From an uncultured Lachnospiraceae bacterium (GTDB taxonomy: Bacteria > Bacillota > Clostridia > Lachnospirales > Lachnospiraceae): a stretch of DNA of 64,000 nt. Every line of letters begins with the position of its first letter. The stretch's first letter is position 1. Shown here one piece after another: positions 1 through 8,282 of this stretch. The notes below the pieces were generated by a model. The model did not search any database. It saw only the letters and a list, made by a program, of their open reading frames with translations, and was not told the DNA's origin. The translations under genes were made by a program, and so were the position numbers. Where the stretch lies: positions 1 to 64,000 of the forward strand of contig CANPIM010000005.1 of the NCBI GenBank assembly GCA_947574135.1, given 5' to 3'.

Positions 1-97
1 AGTGACTTGTCGCCAGTTTCCTAACTTGACATTCGCTCCACGGAAAACCTGCCACGCGGGCAGCAACCTCACGCTTCTACGCTATCATGTCACAACA
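1..97 (-). ncRNA. Structured leader RNA, start of a leftward transcript
   Basis: This stretch begins right after a strong promoter (104-132) and runs off the left edge without a start codon that makes sense, so it is a 5' leader. Read leftward it has GC-rich blocks (GTAGAAGCGTGAGGTTGCTG, then a CCGCGTGG segment, then GGAAACTGGCGACAAGTCAC) like leaders I associate with the rpsJ (S10) ribosomal-protein operon in Lachnospiraceae. That match is from memory and the gene itself lies outside the window, so only the leader character is well supported. Confidence 0.4.
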
Positions 98-103
98 TTT
101 GCT

Positions 104-132
104 ATTATATCGGAATATCCTGGGAAATGCAA
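104..132 (-). promoter_or_regulatory. Sigma-A promoter (TTGCAT-17-TATAAT), leftward
   Basis: Read on the minus strand, TTGCAT (127-132) and a perfect TATAAT (104-109) are separated by exactly 17 bases. Transcription would start near 97 and leave the window to the left, giving the leader at 1-97. The strength of the boxes fits a highly expressed operon. Confidence 0.75.
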
Positions 133-262
133 GGGATTTTGAAAAATTTTTCAAAAAATTTTCAAACAAATGTCACAAAGTTTTCTCTCATTTTTTAGTA
201 ATATTCTACAATTACATTTTTTGCCCAAAGCCTCCTTCCGGGGAGAGCTCTGGAATACATTC

Positions 263-1573
263 TTAAAGACATACGGTTCTTTTCTGCAATTTAAGCATTC
301 TCCAAAGAACTCCCCGCTCTTTGCATTCCCGTTCCCATTCCCGCTGCTGCTTATTAAAATTTGTGTCCGAAATTCCTTCTGTCAGCTCCTTTGCCTTTTC
401 CTGATTTTCCTCCACGCCTATCCCATAATAATACATGACCGCGCACATGGAAATGCCCCGGTAATCCGCCCTCTCCGCCAGCCGGCTGAAATATTCGAAG
501 GCCGTTATCTTATCTGGCTCTGTTCCCTCTCCGAAAAAATACATCTTTCCACACTGGTAAAGGGCATCCTTGTTCCCATGCCTGGCCTGGGCGCAATAGC
601 AAAAATGCTTAAGAGCCTTTTTGTAATCTCTTTCCACGCCGTCCCCCTCATAGTACATCTCCCCGCATTTCAAGGCAGCAAAATAATAGCTGTCAGCCGC
701 CTTCTCATACCATTCCAGGGCCTTTCTCTTCTCCCCGGCGCCATAACAGATATCCCCGGCCTTATACATAGCTATCTGATAATCCGTCTCATGAAATTTG
801 TCCTGTCTCAGGGCCTTGTCCCCCATAATTCTCTCGCATAGCTCCAGCGCCCGGGCCCTGCTCTCCTCCGTGTTAGTCTTTCCGTAGGCGTCCACACACA
901 ACAGGATAGCAGAAAGCTCTCCCAGATCCCAGGCCCGCAGAAGCCATCCGGCGGCCTCCTGGTATTTCTTTTGATCAAAGAGAAGCCTTCCGCATTTTTC
1001 ACAGGCTGTGGGATGGTCCTTTCTGGCCGCCTGCAAAAACCAATGAAAGGCCGTTTCCTCCTCTCCCCACCTCTGGTAGGTCTCCCCGCAGAGCACCTGG
1101 GCATCCTGATGCCCCTGCTTTGCAGCCTTGATGGCCCATTTAAGAGCCTCCTCCTCCTGGGCCCTCCGGTAGAATTTGGTCGCTTCCTCTGTCTCCCACT
1201 TTTCCTTTCCCGCTTTCTCCAAAAGCATGGCGGAATAAACGCACTGCCCGTCCGGGTCCCCCTTTTTCGCCAGCTTACGCACATAATCATCCAGCCCATA
1301 GGCATCCCGACAGGCAGGGCTTTTTATCACCTCCCGGATCTTTTCCTGGGCCTGGGGATGAAATTGCTTGGCAGCCTCTGCATACCACCGATTTCCCGTA
1401 TAAGAGTCTCCCTGGCTTTCATAGATGACCCCGCAAAGATACTGGGCTTCCCGGTGGCCCAGCTTGGCAGCCTCCTTAAGTGGATCCAGGGCTTGGCTAT
1501 ATTTTTCCTCTCCCTGCTCATACAGGGCAAGTCCCATTTTAAAAAGCTTGTTTTCTTTTCCAAATATTCCCAT
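263..1573 (-). CDS. Sel1-repeat (TPR-like) protein
   Basis: A 436-residue soluble protein built almost wholly of Sel1-like repeats, the roughly 36-residue alpha-alpha units that act as protein-interaction scaffolds. Visible units include AAKLGHREAQYLCGVIYESQG near residue 35, AAKQGHQDAQVLCGETYQRWG near 150, and late copies with the diagnostic YYEGDGVERDYKKAL and MYFFGEGTEPD turns. There is no signal peptide or membrane segment, so it is probably cytoplasmic. The partner is unknown. It starts at an ATG preceded by GGGAAGAGGA and stands alone; the next gene upstream on the strand begins 86 bases away. The repeat class is clear, the cellular role is not. Confidence 0.85.
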   Translation of the reverse strand: MGIFGKENKLFKMGLALYEQGEEKYSQALDPLKEAAKLGHREAQYLCGVIYESQGDSYTGNRWYAEAAKQFHPQAQEKIREVIKSPACRDAYGLDDYVRKLAKKGDPDGQCVYSAMLLEKAGKEKWETEEATKFYRRAQEEEALKWAIKAAKQGHQDAQVLCGETYQRWGEEETAFHWFLQAARKDHPTACEKCGRLLFDQKKYQEAAGWLLRAWDLGELSAILLCVDAYGKTNTEESRARALELCERIMGDKALRQDKFHETDYQIAMYKAGDICYGAGEKRKALEWYEKAADSYYFAALKCGEMYYEGDGVERDYKKALKHFCYCAQARHGNKDALYQCGKMYFFGEGTEPDKITAFEYFSRLAERADYRGISMCAVMYYYGIGVEENQEKAKELTEGISDTNFNKQQREWERECKERGVLWRMLKLQKRTVCL

Positions 1574-1659
1574 ATTTATCCTCTTCCCATTCCACTCAAA
1601 ACCCAGAAACCCTGTCCCCTATCCAGGCATCCCCATTGATGTAATCTTCTTTCCTGCTC

Positions 1660-2631
1660 CTACCTCTCAAAGGGATACACAATCCCCCAGCTCGCCCGCA
1701 GCTTATCCATCATTTCCATAATACAAAGGGTCTCCCTGTGGGGCATCTCGGGGCATTCCTTTTCCCCTGCCAGAATGGCCCTCCTGGCGGCCAGCACCTC
1801 GTACTCGTATCCGGTAATCTGTGCCGGTATGTCATAGCTTTTCACCAGCCTGCGGTCCAAATCATACACCAAAATCTGCTCCGGATTGTTGATATTCTCC
1901 ACCTGAATATAGCCCTTGGTGCCGTTGATGATTCCCCGCCTGTCCGTCTGGGCCAGCATGGTGGCATTTAACACAGCCATTTTTCCGTCCTCATAGGTAA
2001 AGGTAATCATGTGCTGGCTGTCCACGCCGCTGTCCAGCTTTACGCAGGCAGAGGAAACCTCCCGTATGTCCTCCCCGAACACCATGCGGGCAAAATTAAT
2101 GGTATAAACACCCAGGTCCAGAAGGGCTCCTCCGGCCAGAGCCGGCTCTTTCAGTCTTGGAATGTTCCGCAGCTCATAGCCAAGATTTGCCGTCAGAGAC
2201 GTAACCTCCCCGATAATGCCGCTCTCTATGGCCTCCCGAATCAGCTGCCTGGAGGGCATATAGCGAATCCACATGGCCTCCGTGACAAACACGCCTCTGG
2301 CCTCTGCCAGAGCAAATATTTCCCTGGCCTGCTTTTCATTGGCAGTAAAGGCCTTTTCACAGAGAATATTCTTTCCATATTCTATGCACAGCTTCATATG
2401 CTCATAGTGATGGGAATGAGGGGTGGCAACGTAAACCAGCTCCACCTCCTTGTCCTCCAGCATTTCCTCGTAGGAGCCATAGACCTTTGTTACTCCGAAT
2501 TTCTCTGCAAAGGCCTTTCCCCGCTCCAGATCCCTGGAGGCCACTGCATAAGCGCTGGCTTCCTCCAGCCCCGCCAAGGTTTTTCCCATCCAAGCCGCTA
2601 TCTTTCCTGCTCCTAAAATTCCAACCTTCAT
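1660..2631 (-). CDS. Gfo/Idh/MocA family oxidoreductase
   Basis: A 323-residue NAD(P)-dependent dehydrogenase of the Gfo/Idh/MocA family. The N-terminal Rossmann fold opens with VGILGAGKIAAWMGKTL. The family motif ATPHSHHYEHMKLCIEYGKNILCEKAFT holds the EK(A) lysine (about residue 95) that is catalytic in relatives. The C-terminal half is the usual beta-sheet substrate domain (GGALLDLGVYTINFARMVFG). Members oxidise or reduce sugars, inositols or diols; the substrate cannot be told from sequence. AAAGGGGAAAG lies just before the ATG. Its neighbour upstream is the AroE-like gene, 141 bases away, so the two may be cotranscribed. Confidence 0.9.
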   Translation of the reverse strand: MKVGILGAGKIAAWMGKTLAGLEEASAYAVASRDLERGKAFAEKFGVTKVYGSYEEMLEDKEVELVYVATPHSHHYEHMKLCIEYGKNILCEKAFTANEKQAREIFALAEARGVFVTEAMWIRYMPSRQLIREAIESGIIGEVTSLTANLGYELRNIPRLKEPALAGGALLDLGVYTINFARMVFGEDIREVSSACVKLDSGVDSQHMITFTYEDGKMAVLNATMLAQTDRRGIINGTKGYIQVENINNPEQILVYDLDRRLVKSYDIPAQITGYEYEVLAARRAILAGEKECPEMPHRETLCIMEMMDKLRASWGIVYPFER

Positions 2632-2772
2632 ATCTTTCCCCTTTTTCCTGTAAATTTTTTACGCAAAGCTACCGGAAACTTTTCCTTCCCAGCCATCTGC
2701 TTTTCCTGTACTTCCACTTGTTCCTTCGCCATGGAGCCGCCACCAGAACCATTGTTCCTGCATGTGCAGCTT

Positions 2773-3636
2773 CTATGATTGATCCAGCCCGAATTCCCGG
2801 CGAAGGGTCTCTGTCATGACATCCACAGGCGCCTCTGCCCCGGTCCAAAGGGTAAAGTTTCTGGCGCCCTGATTCACCAGCATTCCCAGTCCGTTAATGG
2901 TCTTTGCTCCCCTTTTTTCCGCCTCCTGCAAAAACAGGGTGTTGGGATCGTTGAATACCACGTCGCTGACCACCATGTGAGCTGTCACCGTATCATAGGC
3001 AATCTCTGGCTTTTCCTCCACATGAGGATACAGGCCGATACAGGTAGCCTGGATGAGAATGTCCGTGCCGGAGGGAATCCTAATCGCTCCCTCCCATGGC
3101 AGATATTCCGCCTGCGCCGGCGTCCGCTCCTGAATCAGCCGGGTCAGCTCTTCTCCCCGCTCCCTTCCCCGGTTCACAATGATAAGTTTCGCCGCTCCCG
3201 CCAGGGCTGCCTCTACCCCAATGGCCCGGGCCGCTCCCCCGGCCCCCAGTATGACCACCTGTTTTCCCTTCACGGATACGCCCTCCTGCTCCAGGGAGAG
3301 AAGAAAGCCCTTTCCGTCGGTATTTTCTCCCCACAGCTTTCCGTCCCGGTTTACCACCATATTCACAGCCCCGATTATCTCCGCCGCCGGGGAAAGCTCA
3401 TCCAGATACTTTAAGACCTCCACCTTGTGGGGAATGGTCAGATTGACTCCCTTCATCCGAAAGGCGCGCACAGCCTCCATGGCTGTTTTCAGGTCCCCCT
3501 TTTCCACCCGGATGGTGAGATAACGGTAGTTGAGCCCCATTTTCTCAAAAGCCGCCTCCTCCATAACCCCTGTGGGATTCTCCTCCACCGGACTGCCAAA
3601 CACCCCAACCAGCTCTGCCCGATAATTCTTCTCCAT
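2773..3636 (-). CDS. aroE: Shikimate dehydrogenase-like protein (AroE family)
   Basis: A 287-residue AroE-family enzyme; the family reduces 3-dehydroshikimate with NADPH. The Lys-Asp pair is present (K71 in NLTIPHK, D107 in ENTDG), as is the nucleotide-binding VVILGAGGAARAIG motif and the NGLGMLVNQGA motif near the C terminus. However, the N-terminal shikimate-binding S-x-S motif (normally G-x-PVxHSLSP) reads GSPVEENPTG, losing both serines. True shikimate dehydrogenase is therefore not certain: a paralogue acting on quinate or another hydroxy-acid ring or sugar acid is possible. Start supported by GAAAGGAGAG. It follows the M32 peptidase gene by 16 bases, so the two share a transcript. Confidence 0.8.
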   Translation of the reverse strand: MEKNYRAELVGVFGSPVEENPTGVMEEAAFEKMGLNYRYLTIRVEKGDLKTAMEAVRAFRMKGVNLTIPHKVEVLKYLDELSPAAEIIGAVNMVVNRDGKLWGENTDGKGFLLSLEQEGVSVKGKQVVILGAGGAARAIGVEAALAGAAKLIIVNRGRERGEELTRLIQERTPAQAEYLPWEGAIRIPSGTDILIQATCIGLYPHVEEKPEIAYDTVTAHMVVSDVVFNDPNTLFLQEAEKRGAKTINGLGMLVNQGARNFTLWTGAEAPVDVMTETLRREFGLDQS

Positions 3637-3652
3637 ACAGCCTTCTCTCCTT

Positions 3653-5122
3653 TCACAGCTTTTCCTTCAAATATGCCACAAAATAATCTACAGACAGCTC
3701 CCGCCCTGTCACTTTTCGTATCCAGGTAAAAAAATCTCCAGCCATATTCCCATCAAAGGCATGGGAAACCAGCCATTCCTTCACCCGATAAAGCTGCCCC
3801 CTCTCCACTGCCTCATAGACAGGAAAGTCCTCGTTCATCCGGTAATACACCTGGGCGGCTGCCACAGTTCCCAAGGCGTAGGAGGGGAAATAGCCGATGC
3901 TGTCCGCCCAGTGCACATCCTGCAGCACGCCTTCATTGTCATTGGAAACCCAGATGCCCAAATACTGCTCATATTTTTTATTCCACAGGGCCGGAATTTC
4001 CTCCACCGGAATCTCCCCGCTCATAAAGCCCTTCTCCAGCTCATACCGAATCAAAATGTGCATACAGTAGCTGGCCTCGTCTGCCTGCATCCGTATGGGC
4101 TCACGTCTGGGGGCATTTACATAGGAAAACAGCTGATCCGGGGTAATCCTGCCGGCCTCCCCCGGGAAATATTCCCGTATAAGGGGAACCACCCACTGGC
4201 AAAATGCCCGGCTTCTGCCTATAACATTCTCATAAAACCGGGAAATGCACTCCTGCATCCCAAAGGTAGGAGCAGCCGTCATTCCATTGGTGTAAAATTC
4301 CTCCGGCAGATTCGTATAATGCACCGCGTGACCGCCCTCGTGGAGAATGGTATACAGGTTTGAGACAAAATTCTCTCTGTAAAACCGGGTGGTAACCCGC
4401 ACGTCATTCCGGCTCATAAGCTGGGTAAAGGGGTGCTTGGTTTCCACAAGAGAGGTCTTTTCCATACAAAGCCCCTCTGCCTCCAAAAGCCTAAGAGAAA
4501 GCTTTTTCTGCGCCTCCACAGGAACCTCTGCCCGAAATAGGGGCTCCGGCGTCTTTGCAGGCTTTCCCTCTTTCAGAATGGGAGCCAGCTTCTCCTTCAG
4601 CTCTCCAAAAAAGGCATCCATCTGCTCCACGGTGCTCCCCCGCTCAAAGTCGGAAAGACATGCGTCGTAAATATGGGCATATTTCTTGTCCCGGTTTGCA
4701 GCGGATTGGCGAAAGGCCTCTATCACTCTTTTCAGACAGGGCGCAAACACAGCGTAATGATTCTCCTCTCTGGCCTGCACCCAGCCGTCAAAGGCCGCCC
4801 CGGTAATGCGGGAAAGCTCCTGGGCAAACTCTGCCGAAAGATTCTTCTCTCTCTGGTACAATTCATACTGATATTGTACGCTCCTAAGCTCCATTTCCGT
4901 CAGCTGCTCTCCCTGCCCTAGACACCCCTCCATAGCCTCCAGAAATTCAGGCGCACAGCGAAGCTCATGGATCCGCCTTGCAATCTGTGCCAAATCCTCC
5001 CCACAGCAGGCCAGTCCCCCCTTTGGCGCGCAGCACTGGCGGTCAAAATCCAGGCGCTTCCAGATACGGGTACAGGCATCTATCTCTCTGACATGGGCAA
5101 GAAATCTATCATACTCCTTCAT
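3653..5122 (-). CDS. M32 family metallocarboxypeptidase
   Basis: A 489-residue zinc carboxypeptidase of family M32 (Taq/Pfu type), which trims single residues from the C termini of peptides in the cytoplasm. The zinc motif is HEGGH at 261-265, and the third-ligand helix reads MQECISRFYENVIGRS, the family's HESQSRxxENxVGRS with C replacing S. The family block HPFTQLMSRNDVRVTTRFY precedes the active site and the C-terminal YALGTVAAAQVY block is present. Length matches the family (about 500). The start follows TAGGAGGACTC. Oddity: seven cysteines in the first 75 residues. Confidence 0.88.
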   Translation of the reverse strand: MKEYDRFLAHVREIDACTRIWKRLDFDRQCCAPKGGLACCGEDLAQIARRIHELRCAPEFLEAMEGCLGQGEQLTEMELRSVQYQYELYQREKNLSAEFAQELSRITGAAFDGWVQAREENHYAVFAPCLKRVIEAFRQSAANRDKKYAHIYDACLSDFERGSTVEQMDAFFGELKEKLAPILKEGKPAKTPEPLFRAEVPVEAQKKLSLRLLEAEGLCMEKTSLVETKHPFTQLMSRNDVRVTTRFYRENFVSNLYTILHEGGHAVHYTNLPEEFYTNGMTAAPTFGMQECISRFYENVIGRSRAFCQWVVPLIREYFPGEAGRITPDQLFSYVNAPRREPIRMQADEASYCMHILIRYELEKGFMSGEIPVEEIPALWNKKYEQYLGIWVSNDNEGVLQDVHWADSIGYFPSYALGTVAAAQVYYRMNEDFPVYEAVERGQLYRVKEWLVSHAFDGNMAGDFFTWIRKVTGRELSVDYFVAYLKEKL

Positions 5123-5193
5123 GAGTCCTCCTATTCACAACAATAGAAAACTTGCTTTCTATATATAAAATCGCTGCGCGATAGCACTAAAGG

Positions 5194-5285
5194 GTAAAGT
5201 CCCTTCGGCGCACCCCTCATGAGAGAAACTTTCATGAGAAAGTTGCACCCATGAAAGTTCCTCTCGTGCGCCTTCGCAACTTTAC
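5194..5285. repeat. Long imperfect inverted repeat, intergenic
   Basis: The arms 5194-5235 and 5250-5285 are near complements: GTAAAGT at the outer ends, GGCGCAC in the middle and GAGAGAAACTTTCATG or its close variant at the inner ends, around a loop of about 14 bases. The loop side adds a small hairpin (ACTTTCATGAGAAAGT). No U-tract follows on either strand, so it is not a standard terminator. The size and shape fit a dispersed intergenic element of the REP/MITE kind or an RNA-stability hairpin between the two minus-strand genes. Confidence 0.5.
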
Positions 5286-5331
5286 CGTCCAGCTAAAAAT
5301 TCCACAAAAAAATTGAAATTTCTCAGCTGGA

Positions 5332-6768
5332 CTATCTCCTTTTGTATAAGATAAGTGAAACGAGAGCCACACCTATGATGAAAAACAGCTCGCTCCCAAA
5401 GGTAACCCAGTAAATATGAGGAGAAACCGTATCTGTCAGCAGAATATTCAATAGCCCCAAAGAATCGCACAAAATAGATACGATTCCAAAGGCAGCCAAA
5501 AGCTTTTCCACAAGCTGTCTCTTTTTTTCTATTTTATCTGCCTGAATATGCTTGATAATGCCGATTTTGTCATCAATCAGTTGAATAGACTGGTCAATGT
5601 CGTATATTTTTCTCTGCTCCTCCAGAAAAATATTCTCATTGTGATAAGGGGTCATATCTCCCGGGAGAATTACTCCAAAGGCCTTGAGCCGAAGCATCTG
5701 CTCCTCCATCCAGTCCCCGCTCTTTTTGGTAACCTTATCCTCATACCGGAGCATTTCCGAGAAAAATAAATAGGAATATCTTTCATAGAGAGCAATCAAA
5801 AGAAAGGGAAGGTAATTGTCCTCTCTGTTCTCTCCATATATATTTATGGGATCAGCATCCTGACTGTTTTCAAATATAATTTGTGCCGCCCGTTCAAACA
5901 GGGTATAGATGCCCCAGCGAATAAATTTCTGTTCGCTTACATTATTCAAGGCTGCATAGTTAAAGAACGCCTCCTCGTCCACGTCCTCACAATTATCCGT
6001 GCCAAAGGAACGGGCATGGCGGAGATTCAGACAGAGCTGTTGGATCCCTGCTTTCATCTCCTCGGAGGTGTTTCGATAGATCCGCTGGCGAAACACGGCA
6101 ACTGAATAGGTGGTGGTATCCCGCAGGATCCGATCCGGCTGATCTTTCTCCAGGCAGCCTGCATAATCTGTCATGTCCGTACCCGCCAACAGACTTTTAA
6201 TGAGCTCCACAAAGCCCAGGGTCTGCCCCGGCATTCCCACAAAGCCCAGCAGACTGCTGTTTTGATTATAGCCTGCACGAAGCAGAAGGTCCGATGTGAG
6301 GGGAGATTTGCTCTCAATGCCGATGATGAGAAATCCAATTCCTGTATGCATCATGACAATCTGCATGCACCGGAAGCGAAAGTATAGATTTTCCTCTGCT
6401 TTACTGCGAGAGTCCTCTGTGACCACAAAGTATTCCTGATTCTCTTCCACATGAAGGCCGCTTAAGGCCTGATTCATGGCAGTCTCCACGGGTATCTGAA
6501 AATTGATTCCAATGGCCGAGGTGGCATTGGATGCCCTGGAATGCCCAGGCTCTGGTATATAGCTAAAAATGCTGTTGATATGCTGATACAGATCGTCATA
6601 CTCCCAGGGATAGGGGCTCCAGCCGTCGCGCAAAAGCACCTCCGCACAGGTATTTAAGTTGAAGTCAGAAAGCTCCTCTCGGGTGGTCCGTAAAGGGATG
6701 ATATAGTAGGTGCCTACTCTGGCATCCCGAAATCCCCTTAATTCTTCCTCTGTGAACGGTTGATTCAT
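5332..6768 (-). CDS. Hypothetical protein with two C-terminal membrane helices
   Basis: I do not recognise this 478-residue protein. About 400 mostly polar residues are followed by a charged helix (IQLIDDKIGIIKHIQADKIEKK) and two hydrophobic segments (LLAAFGIVSILCDSLGLLNILL and WVTFGSELFFIIGVALVSLIL) ending in KRR. This resembles CorA-type transporters in layout, but the GMN signature of CorA is missing and the soluble part has no motif I can name. The start at 6768 is preferred over a GTG five codons earlier because GGAGAG sits 7 bases before it. It has its own promoter at 6812-6839. Confidence 0.7.
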   Translation of the reverse strand: MNQPFTEEELRGFRDARVGTYYIIPLRTTREELSDFNLNTCAEVLLRDGWSPYPWEYDDLYQHINSIFSYIPEPGHSRASNATSAIGINFQIPVETAMNQALSGLHVEENQEYFVVTEDSRSKAEENLYFRFRCMQIVMMHTGIGFLIIGIESKSPLTSDLLLRAGYNQNSSLLGFVGMPGQTLGFVELIKSLLAGTDMTDYAGCLEKDQPDRILRDTTTYSVAVFRQRIYRNTSEEMKAGIQQLCLNLRHARSFGTDNCEDVDEEAFFNYAALNNVSEQKFIRWGIYTLFERAAQIIFENSQDADPINIYGENREDNYLPFLLIALYERYSYLFFSEMLRYEDKVTKKSGDWMEEQMLRLKAFGVILPGDMTPYHNENIFLEEQRKIYDIDQSIQLIDDKIGIIKHIQADKIEKKRQLVEKLLAAFGIVSILCDSLGLLNILLTDTVSPHIYWVTFGSELFFIIGVALVSLILYKRR

Positions 6769-6811
6769 AGGTATTCTCTCCACAAATGGTTATACAGATG
6801 TTTCCAGTCTC

Positions 6812-6839
6812 ATTATACTATTTTCTGTCTGTTTTACAA
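6812..6839 (-). promoter_or_regulatory. Promoter (TTGTAA-16-TATAAT) for the gene ending at 5332
   Basis: On the minus strand TTGTAA (6834-6839) and TATAAT (6812-6817) are 16 bases apart, putting the start of transcription near 6805, about 37 bases before the ATG at 6768. Confidence 0.6.
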
Positions 6840-6954
6840 CCGGTTCCCGGGGAAATTTCCGGACAAATCCCTGGCTCATGCATGCTTCCCGTTTTACAGC
6901 ATATATACTGACCTCCCTACACACACATATATACTGCCCTTCCTAAATATATGC

Positions 6955-6982
6955 TTGACTATCCCCTCCTGCATAGTATAAT
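6955..6982 (+). promoter_or_regulatory. Promoter (TTGACT-16-TATAAT) for the ThrE pair
   Basis: TTGACT at 6955-6960 and TATAAT at 6977-6982 are 16 bases apart. The predicted transcript begins near 6989, which excludes the upstream in-frame ATG at 6951 as a start and supports the ATG at 7017. Confidence 0.7.
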
Positions 6983-7016
6983 GTGGAACTATGAAAGAAA
7001 ACAGGACAATTTAAAC

Positions 7017-7772
7017 ATGGATAATAAATTACTTTTGGACACAGCCGTTATGGCCGGGGAGCTAATGCTGGAAAGTGGTGCAGAGACCTACCGGGTGGAG
7101 GACACTATGCGACGCATGCTCTCCCTGTCCCAATTAAAAACCTCCCAGGTTTTCGTCACCGTAACCGGCTTTGTAGCCACCCTGGACGATCCCTCCATCC
7201 ACTCCATGACCGTGGTTCGGCGCATCAGCAGCCGGGGGACGAATCTGGGTAAAATTCATCAGATCAACAGCATTTCCCGGAACCTGTGCAGTGGGCAGCT
7301 GTCCCTGGAGGATGCCTTTCACCAGATACGGGAAATCAAGCGTACCCCTCAAAAGCCCCGGGCCTGTCTTATCTCCACCACTGTGGTGACTGCCGCCTTT
7401 ACCATGACCTTTGGTGGAACCCTCTGGGAGATCCTGATTGCCGCCCTGGCCGGCTTTCTCATGGCCCTATGCCTGTACGCCTGCAAGCGCTTTCACATGC
7501 AGAGCTTTCTGAGCACCCTGTTAAGCGCTGCCGTGGTCTCTGTCTGTGCCTTTTTGTGTACCCGCATCCTCTCCATGCCAGGCAGCCTGGACCCCATAGT
7601 CATCGGCTCCATAATGCCCCTGGTTCCCGGGGTCGCCATCACCAATGCCGTTTTTGACACCCTAAACGGAGATTACCTCTCCGGCGTGGCCCGCACCATG
7701 GAGGCCTTTGTCACCGCTGCAGCCGTAGCCATAGGCATCGGCATCGGTCTGGGCCTTTTACAGGGACTGTAG
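7017..7772 (+). CDS. Threonine/serine exporter, ThrE N-terminal component (DUF1212/YjjP-like)
   Basis: A 251-residue membrane protein of the ThrE/YjjP family, half of an exporter of small amino acids or, in YjjPB, succinate. The conserved N-terminal block MLESGAETYRVEDTMRRML is clear, followed by several hydrophobic helices (AAFTMTFGGTLWEILIAALAGFLMAL onward) and the motif PLVPGVAITNA. The start at 7017 is chosen because the promoter lies between it and the earlier in-frame ATG. The ribosome site is weak (AGGAC). The second half of the exporter follows at 7821, 48 bases on, so the two form one operon. Which substrate is exported cannot be read from sequence. Confidence 0.88.
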   Translation: MDNKLLLDTAVMAGELMLESGAETYRVEDTMRRMLSLSQLKTSQVFVTVTGFVATLDDPSIHSMTVVRRISSRGTNLGKIHQINSISRNLCSGQLSLEDAFHQIREIKRTPQKPRACLISTTVVTAAFTMTFGGTLWEILIAALAGFLMALCLYACKRFHMQSFLSTLLSAAVVSVCAFLCTRILSMPGSLDPIVIGSIMPLVPGVAITNAVFDTLNGDYLSGVARTMEAFVTAAAVAIGIGIGLGLLQGL

Positions 7773-7820
7773 TCTAACTAAAGTGCTGTCCCGCAGGGAC
7801 TTCTATTAGGAGATAACCAA

Positions 7821-8279
7821 ATGCTTTTACAAATTATTGGCTCTTTTTTCGCCGTGGTGGCCTTTTGCTTTATCCTGGGCTCTCCCCGAAACTATATTCT
7901 TGCTGCCGGTATTATGGGCGCCCTTGGCTGGGCTCTGTTTCTGTTTTTAAGCCAGCGAGGGATTTCTGTGGGCATTGCCACTTTTTTTTCCGGCTGTCTC
8001 GTTTCCCTGTGTGCCCAGCTTTTGGCCCGGATTGCAAAGACGCCTGTAACCATCTTTGTGATTCCCGGAATATTGCCTCTGGTTCCGGGAGCCGGTATGT
8101 ATCACATTGTCGCCTCCATCATCCGCTCAAACGGACCGGAGACCTCTTATTATATTGCCCAGACCCTGACTATTTCCGGCATGATTGCCGTTTCCATTAT
8201 TGTGGCCGAGAGCCTTTTTCATTTACTTCCCGTAAAAAAGAAGCCCTCCGCCCAACCAAAGAAAGGAGATTGTTCCTAA
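7821..8279 (+). CDS. ThrE C-terminal component (YjjB-like)
   Basis: A 152-residue membrane protein with four or five helices, the YjjB/ThrE_2 partner of the preceding gene. It begins with LLQIIGSFFAVVAFCFILG and has the family's IPGILPLVPGAGMYHIV loop, which parallels PLVPGVAITNA of the partner. AGGAGATAACC precedes the ATG. In actinobacterial ThrE the two halves are fused; here they are separate genes 48 bases apart. The stop is followed 3 bases later by the methyltransferase gene, indicating cotranscription. Confidence 0.85.
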   Translation: MLLQIIGSFFAVVAFCFILGSPRNYILAAGIMGALGWALFLFLSQRGISVGIATFFSGCLVSLCAQLLARIAKTPVTIFVIPGILPLVPGAGMYHIVASIIRSNGPETSYYIAQTLTISGMIAVSIIVAESLFHLLPVKKKPSAQPKKGDCS

Positions 8280-8282
8280 GCC

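Noticed and set aside
6951..7016. N-terminal extension of the ThrE gene
   Set aside because: The promoter (-10 at 6977-6982) lies inside it, so the extension cannot be transcribed in this message.
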